Assembly (NCBI GenBank): GCA_023653785.1
Contig: JAMKCH010010172.1
Coordinates: 1 to 64,000, forward strand
Source: Ophioderma brevispina
Lineage: Eukaryota > Echinodermata > Ophiuroidea > Amphilepidida > Ophiodermatidae
Reading direction: 5' to 3'
Length of the DNA stretch: 64,000 nucleotides
Position numbers and translations under genes: made by a program. Each line of letters begins with the position of its first letter. Position 1 is the stretch's first letter. Below, piece by piece: positions 47,201-58,739 of the stretch. The notes under the pieces were generated by a model. The model saw only the letters and a program-made list of their open reading frames with translations. It made no database searches and was not told the origin of the DNA.

Positions 47201-47575
47201 GGCCACTACAGCGATGTTTTTTTCAAAATGTTAAAAAGCGCCCCTATTTTTCCATCAAGGTGCATTTTTTGCACTGTTGTGTTGGAAATTGTTGTAGTAA
47301 AGACCCCTGAAGTGGCTAAACGTTAACGCCGCCGTTATTTGTCAAGAAATGGATGATTTTATGCTCTTACTAATAAAAGGCCGGGATCCGACTTTTTTTT
47401 TTTAGACACAGAACAGTCACAAAAATGGATCTTCAGGACCCGTTTTAAAATGATTAAGTGTCTGTTTTTCACAATGAACCAGTAATAAAGGTTTTGAATG
47501 ACCAACATAGCAATTAGAGACAAAATGGGCATTTTGATTTTGGAAAAAATGACTTGATAGTGGCTTTAGGCGGAG
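47201..47575 (+). mobile_element. TTAA MITE, K5 family, unsplit copy
   Basis: TTAA is at 47197-47200. The ends GGCCACTACAGCGATG and TTGATAGTGGCTTT are imperfect inverted repeats, and the right target reads TTAG. It is the reference copy for the split element at 36780-37538. Confidence 0.75.
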
Positions 47576-47614
47576 ATTCCCAGTTTCACGAGGACAAGAA
47601 TTGCGTCAGAGGGA

Positions 47615-48579
47615 GTGATCAACTTGCGCATGGGTTATAAAATTGTCCCGTGCAAGTCTTGTATATCTGAAATAACACTAAACCTTTCCTTCCGTGTGGG
47701 AACGTTACTAAGGGTTGGACTTCCTTTTTTTTCTTTAACAGGTCCCAATTCGGCCCCGGCACTCTCTCCCCAGCTCGTCCCCCTCCTAGCCCCTGCTATT
47801 TTCTTCTACCACCCGTCTCGCTGTCTTTCTTCACCTCCTTTTCGACATGTTTATTCCTGCATGCCCTTTGTCCCCATCGCTTCGTCCTCTACTCGCCCTT
47901 ATACTCTCAGCCTCCTCTCCTCCCTTCTCTCACTCTTTTTTTTGTTTCGGCTTCCTTCACAGCCCTCAGCCCCATCGCATCATATAATCCTTAAATATGT
48001 TATTCCTTTTTAGTGTCGTTCTCCCTTTCATTTTCTCCCCTAGCTGTTTTTACAATACTCCATGAATATCATATTCTTTCTGTCATTTTCCCACCTTCTC
48101 CTTTTTCCATCCCGCCTATCATGGTGGAATCTTCATTTATCTTCGCAGTTCCACTTTTTCTCCGCGTACTTCCCCCCCCCCCCGCTTTCATGTTGTATAT
48201 TCCGCGCCTCATTACTCATCATTCCCCGTTAGTTTCTACGGTCTCCCACCCCTTCTCATGGGAACGCCTGTTCTCCTCTGCTGATCTTTTCATTCCTGGC
48301 CGCGCCTCCCTCTCTCATTATTGCCTCCTCTGCTTTCCTCCCCCGCTCCATCTCCCGACCCACTTTATTACCGTCCCGACTTCCACTTCGGCTTGGTTCG
48401 ACGTGGTTTTAGTATTTCTCCCCCCGATTCGGTTTCTTTACTTTCTCTTGCTTTCGCCCTTCGCTCTATTTCCCGCTCACCTTCTTCCACTTGTTCCCAT
48501 CTCTTTCATCCCGAATTCCTTCAAGGTATTTTTACCTTTATTATCTTGCTTCCCATCTTTTACCAGTGTCAACCCTTAG
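47615..48579 (+). other. Strongly pyrimidine-biased block of about 0.9 kb with two adjacent open frames
   Basis: From about 47750 the plus strand is mostly C and T without simple periodicity. Frames of 132 (47615-48013) and 188 codons (48013-48579) adjoin and are rich in Ser, Pro, Leu and Phe. I recognise no domain. Such bias alone lengthens open frames because stop codons need A or G. The other strand would be an AG-rich transcript. Whether this is an exon, an element's coding remnant or a polypyrimidine tract cannot be decided here. Confidence 0.45.
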
Positions 48580-49059
48580 AGCTTTTGTTTTACCACAAAT
48601 TTCGGATTTTTGCACCATTTTAAACAGCAAACTGTGTTCTCTCGATACCAACAAATGTTATCCACTGCAGCCAATCCTGCGCTGTATTTTTTTGCCGGAT
48701 TTAAAACAACTTGTTTTGACCATTTAAATTCACAAAAACCGCATGGTAACGGCGGGAATTTAAGCATATTTTACGCCGTCAGTCGCAAGGTGGCTGCAGC
48801 ATCCGCATTCGAGCGGTGAATTTTTTTTTAATGAGTAATTCAAAGCGTGCGCGTGTTTAATGTACTTTTGCGCGAACACATCTTGGAAAAAACAAAAAAA
48901 ATAATATGTTGAAAAGTAAAAAAAGTGCTAATTTAGGGACCAGATGAAATTTCAATTCTGATTTCTGGAGTTAGAGGACAAAGGATGTTGATTCAAGAGT
49001 GCATAGGATGTATTTTTCAATCCATTGCCACAACATGTTCAATTTTGAAGTTCAAGTAT
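48580..49059. other. Unannotated stretch
   Basis: No recognised feature. Confidence 0.5.
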
Positions 49060-50319
49060 TAGTTGAGAAAGAGGGACAGCTGAAATGGCGTTGACAAGCC
49101 CCGTTATTGTCTCGCCTGCACTTTGTTCGGCAGAGAACTTAGTAGTAATCACTTTTCTTGTCTGTCTGTTCTGTCTGTTGTTGTTGTCTGTCTGTCTCGG
49201 TCTGTAGTCGTGTCGTCTGTCTGTCATGATGTCTGTTTTTTCTGCCTGACGTCCGTGTTCACAGGCTGGGTGGGGTACGATTTATTGGGAGTCCGTAAGG
49301 GCTATGATGAATGTAACTTGGTGGAACGAAGCGGGTCCACGAGTTCTCGACTTGCCTGATTAGAATTTGGGGCGTAAAATTGCAAATTAAGTATCTAATT
49401 GCATAATTAAAGACAATTTTCCCGCAAGCTTGTGTACAAGTTTCTGGAGTCGTGATAGGCGTTATGACTGACTGGTAACTTGTGGGTGGAGTGGGGTGGA
49501 GAGTTCTCGAACTGATCGATTGCGGGCGTATTTCGGGGCAAATTAAGTATGCAAATAGATAATTAATAGGCAAAAACAGCGTACTTGCTAATTATGAAAC
49601 GGTACATTGGAAAATTCCTTCACTGCATGACATGGCCTATCATGGTGCGCATCTTTTTTGGCAGATTGAACGTGTGTGATGTGTGATACATGCGGTTTAG
49701 GTTTTAGGCTATGCAAATGAGCTAATTAATATGAGCTAATACTGTATCTCTGAAACAGTAATCGGATAGGCAAAAATCCTTCGCTGCATGAAAGAATACT
49801 ATGCAATGCATCTTTTGGGTGAATTCATCAATGGGTCAAAGTGCATGTGGGCCGATTAAATTATTTAAAGGGGCATTTTTTGATACAATTGATCTAATTA
49901 ATATGATATTGCTGTATCACTGAAATTGTACATTGGCTATGCACAAATTCCTTCGCTACATTAAACTTCTATGCCGTACATCTTTGTATGAATCACCAAT
50001 TGCGGTCAAAGTGCAAATGGAATCAATTGAAGGGCATTGTTTGATGCAAGTGATCTAATTAAATATACTTGCGTGAAGTGTGTATCGCTTAATGGTACAT
50101 TGGATATGCAAAATTCCTTCGCTACATGAGGCACTATATATGGGAACATCTTTGGTGGTTCATGTGAATTCATACTTGGGTCAAAGTGGCATTTTGGGGC
50201 GTAAAATATGCTTAATTAAGTATCTAATTAAAGGGGCATTTGGTGTTACAATGACCTAATTAAATATGCGCAGTTGCTGTATATAGGCGGAAACAGTAAA
50301 TTGGATAGGCAAGGAGGAG
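49060..50319 (+). repeat. Repeat X, copy D, with subrepeats of about 150-160 bp
   Basis: A GTCT-rich microsatellite (49159-49225) leads to the core GGAGTCCGTAAGGGCTATGA, AACTTGGTGGAACGAAGCGG and GAGTTCTCGAC. A second partial core (about 49445-49570) follows. Then come four to five tandem units containing AATTCCTTCGCTACAT, TTTGGTG-like, GGTCAAAGTGCA and GCTGTAT..CTGAAA..GTACATTGG. The last unit runs directly into the G-rich array. Confidence 0.8.
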
Positions 50320-53300
50320 GGGTGAAAGCGCGAGAAGGGGGGGGGGGGGGGAGGGGTGGGGGGGGGTGGGGGATGGGGGATGAGGCGGGGGGAAGGGGGG
50401 TGGGGATGTTGCGGGGCGTTGAGGGATGCGGGGGCTTGGGTATAGGGGGGGGGAGGGGGCGGGGGGGGGGGTGAGGTCGGTTGAGTGGTGGTGTGTTGTA
50501 TGTGGGAGGGGGGGGGGGTGTGGGGGAGGGAGATGGGGGGTGTTGGGGAGGGGTTTGGGTGTTGGGGAGGGGTTGGGGTGTGGGGGAGGGGGAGGGGTGG
50601 TGTTGGGGGAGGGGGTGGGTTATTGGGAGGGGTGATGGGGTGTTGGGGAGGGGGGAGGGTGTTGGGGAGGGCGGATGAGGTGTTGGGGGGAGTGGGATGG
50701 GAATTGTGGGTGTTGGGAGGGGGGGTGGGGTGGTGGCCAGTGAGGGGGGCCAGTGGGGAGGGGTTTGTTGGGGTTGGGGAGGGGGATGGGGTGTGGGAGG
50801 GGGAGGGACGGGGGGGGAGGGCGAGCGGGCGGGGGGAGGCGGGTTGTGGGGGAATCGGTGGGTGGGGTGTTTGTGGGGGAGAGGTGGGGGGGGTGAGATT
50901 ATGGCCGGTGATGTGGGGGGGGTTGGAGGTGTGCGGGGGGTGTTGGGAGGGATTGGGGGTGTTGGGGGAGGGGGGGGGGTGGGTGTGGAGGGGCGGTGGG
51001 GTTGTTAAGGCAGGGGTTGGAGGGGTGGGGTGTGGCGGTGTGTGGGGGGGGGGTTGCGCTGGCTGCGGGTGGGGGGGGGGGGGGGTGCAGGGGGGGGAGG
51101 GGACTACCCCGCGGGAGGGGGGCATTGGGTGCGGAGGGGGGAGGCTACGGGCTGGGGGTTGGGGGTGGAGGGTGGTCTTGGGGGGGTGGGGAGGGGGGGG
51201 GGGGGGGGGGAGCGGGCGGGGAGCGGGGGGGGGGGGGGGGGGGGAGGGGGGGGGGGAGGGGGGGAGCTTCGGCGGGGCGTCGGAAGGGGGGGGGCGACCG
51301 CGGTCTTTTTGGTGGGCGGGGGATGGCTCCTCCGTCTACCGGCCGGCGGGAAGGGGGGGGGAGGGCAGGCGAGGCGGGGGGGAAGGGTGGAGGAGGAGGA
51401 TGGGAGGGGGGACTGGGTCGGGGGGGAGGTACGCGAGGGACGGGGGGCTGCGGGGGTCCTCTGGGGCCGGGGGCAGGGGAGGCGGGGGGGGGGATGGGGG
51501 GGCGGGGGGGGGGAGGGGGTGGGGGGGGGGGCCGAGGGGGGAGGGGGGGGGACTGGGGGGCTGGGGGGGTACAGGGGGGGGGGAGCGCCGGTGGGGGGTT
51601 GGGGATCGGCGGGGTGGGGAGGGGGGTGGAGGCGGGTGTGCGGGGGCGGAGGGGGTGCGGGGGGGGGGGGTGGGGGAGGGCGGTGGGGGAGTGCGGAAGC
51701 CGGGGGTGGGGAGGGGGGGGGGGGGGGCGGGTTGCGGGGAGGGGGGGACGTGGGGGGGGGGATGGGTCGGGTGAGGGTGTGGGGAGGGGGGGGGGGGATC
51801 TGGGCTCGGAAGGTAGGGGGGAGGGGGAGCGGCGGGGGGAGGGGGTGGGTATTGTATGGTGCTAGGTGTGGGAGTGTGGTGGGAGGGGGCCTCAGGTGTG
51901 GAGGTGTTTGTGAGGGGGGGGGTGGGTTGTTGAGGTGGTGTTGGGAGGGGTTGTTGGGAGAGGGTGGTGGGGTCTTGTTGACGGACGGGGGGTTGGGGAT
52001 GCGGAGGGGGGGGGGGGAGGTGGGGGGGGGGAGGGGGGGGGTGGGGGATTTTTTGGGGGGGGGGGGAGGAGGGGGGGCGGGGTTAGGTGTGGGGGCAGGG
52101 GGGTGGGTGGGGGGGTTGGGGGAGGGGGGGGTCGGGGAGGGGGGGGGGGACGCGGGGGGGTGGGGGGGAGGGGGGGGGGGGGGTGGGGTGGTGATGTTGG
52201 GAGAGGGGTGGGGGGTGGGGTGTGGAGGTGGGTGGGGGAGGCCGGGGTGGGGGGGTTGAAGGGGGTTGGGAGGGAGGGGTGGGGTGTGGACGGGGGTGTG
52301 TTGGGGAGGGGGGGTGGGGTGTTGAGGGGGTTGGGGAGGGGGTGGGGTGGTGAGGGGGTGTTGGGGAAAATATGGTGTTGTGAAGGGGGAGGGGTGGGGG
52401 TTGAGGTGTGTTGTGGAAGGGGGTGGGGGTTGTTTTTTTTTTTTTTAAAATAAGTTTTTTGGGGTGGGGTGTGTTGAGGGGCTGGGGAGGGGTTGGGTGT
52501 GCGGTGGTGTGGGGAGGGGTGTTGAGGGGTGCGTTCTGTGCGGGCGGAGGGTGGCGGTGGGGTGGTGAGGGGATGGTGGCTTGTGGGGAGGGGTGGGGAT
52601 CCATGGTTGAGGCGGTGTTGTGGAGGGGGTGGGTGTTGCGTGGTGTTGGGGGACGGGGGTAGGGTTTGCGGGGGTTTGGGAGGGGGTGGGGGTTGTGGGT
52701 TGCGGGGTGTGGGGGGTTGGTTTGTTTTTTGGGTTGGGGTTTGGGGGATTGTGTTGGGGAGAGGGTGGGGTGTCTGCGGTGTGTGTTGGGGAGGGGCGTG
52801 GGTGTGCGGTGGTGTTGGCGAGGGGCGTAGGGTGGGGGGGTGGGGGTAGGGGGGGGGGGGGGTAGGTGTTTGCGGTGGTGTTGGCGAGGGCGGTGGGGGT
52901 GTGCGGGTTGTTGGGGCAAGGGGTGGGGGGTCCGGGGGGGGGAGCGTCGGCGGGGGGGGGGGGGGGGGGGGACTGGGGGCGGGGAGGGGGGGGCTTGGGA
53001 GGTGCCTTCCCCGGGGGGGGGGGGGGCGGGGAGGGGTGGGGGGCGACGGTCCGTCGGGGGGGGGGGGAGGCTAGGGGGGGGGGGGAGGAGAGGGGGGGGG
53101 GGGGTGAGGGAGAACGCGGCGGGGGGGGGGGGGGCTTGGGGGGGGGGGGCGATTTGGGGGGGCAGGGGGGGGGGGGGCGGGAGTGGGGGGGGGAAGGGGG
53201 GGGGAGTGGGGGTGGGTGTGGGGGGGGGGGAGGAGGGGTGGGGGGAGAGGGGGGGGGGGCTGGGTGGAGGTCTGGATGGATGTCTGGATGGATGTATGGG

Positions 53301-53735
53301 TGTGTGGGGGAGGATTGGGGGGGGAGGGGCGGGGGGGGATGGCAGGGGGGGTGGGGGGGGGGGGGAGGGGATTAGTGGGGGGGTGAGGGGGTTGGGGAGG
53401 GCGGCGGGGGTGGTGGAGGGGGGTGGGGGTTTTTTTTGGGGTGTGTGGAGGGGGGTTGGGGACGGGTGGGGGGTGGGGTGAGGGTGTGTGGTCGGGTGTT
53501 GCTGGGTGGTGGGGAGGCGTGTGGGGTGGGTAGGGGTGTTGGGGAGGGGGTGGGGTTGTTTTGGGGGGTTGGGGAAGGGGTGGGGTGTGGCAGGTGTGGG
53601 GGAGGGGAGGTGGGGTTGGTTGCGGGGTGTTGGGAGGGGTGGGGTTGTTGGTGACTGGGGTGGGTGGGTGTTGCATAGGGGTGGGGTGTTTGTAGGTATT
53701 GGGGAGGGGGTGGGGTGTTGGGGAGGGGGATACCT
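50320..53735 (+). repeat. Giant G-rich minisatellite, about 3.4 kb
   Basis: At its edges clear units of TGTTGGGGAGGGGTTGGGG (about 18-20 bp) can be read (50540-50700, 52280-52420, 53480-53730). The middle (51180-51850, 52000-52160, 52920-53260) is almost only G with scattered A, T and C. A T12 run interrupts at 52434-52445. The Gly-rich frames up to 429 codons on the plus strand and a 570-codon Pro-rich frame on the minus strand are by-products of base composition. The array has very high potential for G-quadruplex structure. Confidence 0.9.
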
Positions 53736-56018
53736 GAAATCCTCCACGTTATTGCTTGCACAACGTATTTGGAACACTCTACGGTACAGTTGCAATCTGT
53801 GTGCTTGCTCTTTGTCTTACAGATATACGCGGGAAAGCAGGCGAGACTTGTGGTTCGAGAAACCCCGGTTTTACGAAAACACAGATTTTTCAATGTTCAA
53901 CATTTTTGCAAAAAATGTGGACAATTTTCAGACAAGATAACTCAAAAATACCGAAGGTAAAAAGCTAAGGTTTAACTTTCCACGATAGCATCGGTCTTCT
54001 ATAGGGACGGTTTTCTCATTTGTCATTTTTCGATTTTTTAACTAAAGGATATTCGCCAATAATACTTCAAAAAATGTGAAAAAAAAGAAAGGTATAAAAA
54101 TCACACTTTTAACATTTTCCTTATTATTCGAAAGTAAGCTCTAATTTTAAGAAAATGACAAAATCGTCCCTAGACAAATTTGTCTGGTTTCTAAAAATAA
54201 ACATAAGGAAATCATGAAAATTAAATTGTGTTGTTATGCTGTCTGAAAAATCTGGGGCCAAAATCATGATTTTTTAGTTATTTTCTCAAAATAAAGAAAG
54301 TTTTTTATATTTTTAATTCATAAAAATTGACAAGGTTGCATCATCCAATTTTCTTTTAGAAGTATATACTTTTACATACACATAATCAAATATTGGCAAA
54401 GTTGTACAAAACAAAATAGAACTCAGGAACCTCAGGGTTGACACTGTCCTTAAGTACCGTCACAAGCAATGTAATCCCTTATGGTTCTCAATGCCCTATT
54501 GTCAGTCTCCAGATGAACCCAATTATCAATGGCTCATAAATTTTGAGTGGGGCAATGAATAAATAAACTATTTACAAATGAGATAAATGTAGCAGCGACC
54601 ACATACGGCCCCAAGGCAAAGAGTGATCCAGACAATACTGCTAATTGGCTATAAATGATTTCTCTGTGCGGCTTATAAATGTTCTGTGTGAGGTTTGTTT
54701 ATTAAAATGTGAATATTGCGTGCCGGCTAAGATATTTTTGCGTGCGACAGTCCGTCGGAGGCTTTCCTCCGAGGCAATACTTTGCTCCTGAAACTGGGAA
54801 TCTCGCCTAAGTGTTGGTGCCATTTTGGTTCAACTTTTGTAAAACACTTCTACATGTATGACAATTTCAAAGGGAAAACTTACAGCTGGATTAGAACCAA
54901 ACTTGGTTAAAAGGACCACTGACCTTGGCTTCTTTAAATGTGTTCACAGTATTACAGGTCACCTAGGACTCATTTCCTATATTGCTATAAATTGATCACA
55001 TGCTGCTTTGTTCGTAAAGTAGTCCACCACTTCAAATCAGTTGTTTTGTAGGGGTAAGCTATGATCAAAATGGGGTAAATGTCAAACAATCTTGTATGAT
55101 CAAAATGCCTTGGTTTTAGCAAGGCCTCTGGACTGTTCCCGGTTAATTCTTTAGAATGGGCATGAACATGCTTATTTTCACTGATTACCAATAATAAAGA
55201 TGAACGTATTGGTGGATGCTATTTCCCACCTTTCAATATTAATAAAAATATTTGAACTGTGCACTACTGTGTTAAAAATGTCATACTCGTCATAGCAACT
55301 ATTATCATACTATAGCCCACACCATTTTGGAAGCCATATTGAAAATCTGCAAAAAAAATCCCATTGTGCCTGATCTTTGCAATGGTAAACTTTCTGAACA
55401 AAGCACATGCTTGATGATGTCCTTAGATGTCTAAGGTACATTTTATAACCGAGGGTCGCCTGGTGAAATCAACAAGAAAATGCATTTTCCATGCTGTAAG
55501 CTAGGTTTACATATACTGGACTTGGCGGTAACATTTATGCGTTTTCCAGTGAGCTTGTTGAATCAAGATGCCTGTCGGCCCTCTAGCCTTTTATTAATCG
55601 ATCTCTATGGGTTTTAGATAACAGAAGTCAGTGGTAACCTCTTTTTGTGACCTATGGTCAAAGGTCAAATATAACACATGCTGAAATGATAAAAATAGCT
55701 ATACCATAATGTTCTCCATGAAAGATTAAAAAAAAGCCAGTTATGACTCTCTGTAATCTATGTTTAGGGTCAAAGTTCCAAATAGGATCAAGATTAAAAC
55801 ATACTCATGTGACAAATATTGATGCCGCTCTAATCTTGATCACAGTGAAAGAAGGATCAACAATGAGCTCTTGATGTGACCTTCAGTTCAAGGGTCAAAC
55901 AATCCTGAAACCTTCTGTAGTCTTATCAATTAGGCAAGAGAGATTTGAGAACATCCTTGTTTGCTTTACTATAAACTACATTGGAAGTAGCACTTGAGGA
56001 TACTATCTTTTTTTTTTA
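53736..56018. other. Unannotated intronic stretch, about 2.3 kb
   Basis: No exon is recognised. AGGTCA/TGACCT-type words appear at 55650-55680 (GTGACCTATGGTCAAAGGTC) and 55876-55900. Confidence 0.55.
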
Positions 56019-56022
56019 TTAA

Positions 56023-56477
56023 AGGAGAACCTGTATCAAGAATAACTTGCACAATATACGCTATAAAAACAATTATTGAACACATATGGAGTGGTTTCAT
56101 GGGAAAACGGAATTATACTAACCATAAAACGAATTAAAAGCATTTTGTCTGACCATGCGCTATTTGAAATTTGTGCTACTGTATATGGGATATGTATTTG
56201 TGTTATGCGATACGGACGGCACAGGAGCGTCATACATCTTCAAACATGATGCTTTCATAATGTGTATTTCCTATGGCATGTATGACCTAAACGTGCCGGT
56301 CGTATCGCATAACACGTTATACACTAGCGCGATTTTTAAATAGCACATGGTCAGACAAGATGGTTTTCACTTCATTGTTCGGGTTATATTCCGTTTTTCT
56401 ATGAACCACTCGATATGTGGTCAATAATTATTTTATAGTGTATATTGTTTAATATCATTCGTTGTACGGGTTCTCCT
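56023..56477. mobile_element. TTAA foldback MITE, K4 family, 455 bp
   Basis: TTAA lies at 56019-56022 and 56478-56481. AGGAGAACCTGTATCAAGAA at the left is mirrored by GTTGTACGGGTTCTCCT at the right, and the two halves stay complementary almost to the centre (TGTGTTATGCGATACGGACG against CGGTCGTATCGCATAACACG). The transcript would form a hairpin with arms of about 225 bp. Confidence 0.9.
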
Positions 56478-56481
56478 TTAA

Positions 56482-56857
56482 GATCCATACACTTTTGTCC
56501 ATATATTTGCGGGACCCATCATCAAATTGAGCAAAATCATAATGCAAACCTGTGCACGCATACATTCTTAAATAAACGTAATTTGGGAACAAGGCTACTG
56601 ATCATGAAATGTGACTGTTGTATTTGTAATTCTCTGAAGTTCAAACTTAAGAAATAGGAACAAAGTAAATAGTCTATGAGCAAAGCATTCTGGGATTGAT
56701 TTTGAGACAAGTCAAGAAACTGACTCTGATCAATCCAAGGCAGGTAGATCGAGGTAAAACCAATTTGCAAACTATAACAGAACTGATATAACTTAACTTT
56801 TAACTTGTGTCAAAATATTTCAGATATTTCATGGTATATTGGGACCGAATTCATCAG
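56482..56857. other. Intron end before the damaged ABCG2-like exon
   Basis: AT-rich. Two candidate acceptors are AAATATTTCAG (ending 56823) and GAATTCATCAG (ending 56857). Confidence 0.5.
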
Positions 56858-57015
56858 TGTTCACAGTTTGCTTTCATCGTGCTGTGAGAGAAAACGAACC
56901 AACATTGGCATGGAACTCATCCATCAAGCCGTGCAGGCGGTTTTAGATGAGCTACTACCAGAGCTCTAGATGACAAGCACAGCCCTAATGCCGTTGCGCT
57001 CGCAGAACCGCCCAA
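56858..57015 (+). pseudogene. ABCG2-like: ABCG2-like exon (signature motif and Walker B), damaged
   Basis: This is the next expected exon of the transporter: about 158 bp, matching the length of the family's exon. It reads ERKRTNIGMELI, then seven residues, then VLDE (Walker B aspartate and glutamate). The remains of the PTTGLD and STANAV segments follow, but in shifted frames. What is broken: the region before ERKR is about three residues short and the signature VSGGE reads SSCCE. The frame is lost after VLDE with a stop soon after. Extra single bases appear in the next 50 bp. The donor looks like CCCAA|GTAAGG; the acceptor is probably TTCATCAG at 56850-56857, with an alternative at 56821-56823. 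It could be true decay, a relic duplicate, or sequence errors; the two intact exons upstream favour error or a recent loss. The next exon was not found to the right. Confidence 0.7.
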
Positions 57016-58739
57016 GTAAGGTGTAGTTGAGAGCAGGGATTCTTCTCGGGGGGGGGGGGCACTTGCATTCAAAGAGTGGATATGTATGCACGTGAACAAG
57101 CAAATCAAAATGCGGTGCTGAAAAGGGGTCTTTTCCAACAGAGATGTACGCACATACATTGATTACGGAGATTGTCAAAAACAGCAAAATGTGGATATGG
57201 AAAAAAAGGGGCGTGTTTCTTAACCTGAATTGAGATGTACATGTTAGGGATGTAATACCAAACGTAAGCGCAGAGATCCAAAGCATAAAAAAAATATTGA
57301 TAAAGCAAAGCCAGATAATAAAGGCGTATTACTTGAGACCCGACAACATGGCAGATTTGATGGTGATGGGTCACAATGGTTGCTTGAGAGTGACCTTGCA
57401 AGAGATACTGGTGACTTATAGTGCAATCAAATTTGGCGGTTTTTACGGCGTGCAATAAGACTTAATAATTCTTTTATAACCTTAATTAAATTTTCATCTG
57501 CATACTTAATGTTCGCTAGACGATTGTATGTTTATATGGTTATTTTCGTTTAAGGTTGTTTATATAGATTTTTCATCTGTATCTTAGCTGTAATTTAGCT
57601 TTAGGGCTACAAATGCATTGTTTAATAAAACAACCATAATGAAATGAAATGAAAGAAATGAATGAATATATTAACAACAACATGCCATGCTACCACACTG
57701 TTAAGCTAGCACAAAAACATGACAAAAGCCCCCCGACTCTTTTAGATGTGCAAAGACAGACAACAATATTGTGTAGCGGTATGTTTTTAGTCGGGGAAAG
57801 ACTTGTTAGGGCTGCCATTTTGGAAGTCCATGCTCACGACATAATATCCACCTCTGAATACAAGGGCCCCCGGGCATCATCATTCAAATTATTTGAAGCC
57901 CACTTTGGCCACGCAATCCACTTCTTTCAAGTTATGCAGAGGTCAAAGAAGAAACCTTTGTAGAAAATCATGTATGTACATAGCCATGGTTGAGATAGTA
58001 AAGATATGAATAGTTTCAGGCCTGGTGGCGGCCAAAGCCTCATTCATATATAGCCAACTCACCAAAAATGTCAAAAGAAATTACAGCAATACAGTAGCGG
58101 CAACCACAAACCAAATTTGGGTTGCTTTGATGTGAGTGTCGGTCATGCGTTGTTCCTCAGACCCACATACGACCTCATACTCGTTTCGTTAGTATCAAAT
58201 AAACTAATCAGAAATAAATACCTTTCAGTGGAGTTGAGTTGATTCTTCATCTCCAAAGGTTTGGAATAAGAAAAATATGCCTTGAAAAACTTTAAAACTT
58301 CAGGGAATTTTTCGATCAAGATTTCACTTTTACGTGTTCAAACAATGGACAACGTCGAAAATTGGTTTCTGGCCGCCCCCCTGAATTAGTTCAACACTGG
58401 AGCATGTTGCTCAAGTACAGCCTTATTAGTTTATCCTCGCTAGTAACCAGATTATATTACATAGTACGTCATCACGAGATACAGAATTAGAGAAAGAAAG
58501 ATTGCCACTTTTCATCACCCCACACCCGCCATTTAGTTTTATCTTAACTGTCCAAGTTCCAAGTTCTGATGTTGATTACGAAAAACAAATGACATTGTGA
58601 TCTGATTCTACAATGTTTATATTTGACAATGAGGTTTTCATCAGCCTGATGTACCATTTTATGAGTTGCGCCCAGCAACATGTTGGTGAAAACCTGTATC
58701 CTTACATGTTGTAAAGAAGATAAGTACACGGATCTGTTT
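57016..58739. other. Unannotated stretch after the third ABCG2-like exon
   Basis: The following exon (QGRTIIFSIHQPR region) was looked for and not seen. A 104-codon frame at 57649-57963 contains no motif I recognise and no strong splice signals. It starts in GAAATGAAATGAAAGAAATG microsatellite-like DNA. Confidence 0.5.

Larger units (their letters stand above)
39891..56857 (+). other. ABCG2-like intron, about 17 kb
   Basis: It begins GTATTC after AACAAG. Its end depends on the uncertain acceptor of the damaged exon. It carries the pyrimidine-biased block, repeat X with its long G-rich array, and a 455 bp TTAA foldback element. Confidence 0.6.

Noticed and set aside
50485..52259. Long plus-strand Gly-rich open frames of 289, 409 and 429 codons
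   Set aside because: They overlap in all three frames and follow directly from G-rich composition, where stop codons are rare. No start context, domain or splice structure.
52083..53795. 570-codon minus-strand Pro-rich frame
   Set aside because: Complement of the same array; C-rich codons give Pro/Thr/His runs. Not a gene.
57649..57963. 104-codon frame as a later ABCG2-like exon
   Set aside because: No similarity to the IIFSIHQPR region or to the transmembrane part; it begins in repetitive GAAATGAAATGAAAG DNA and lacks good splice sites.
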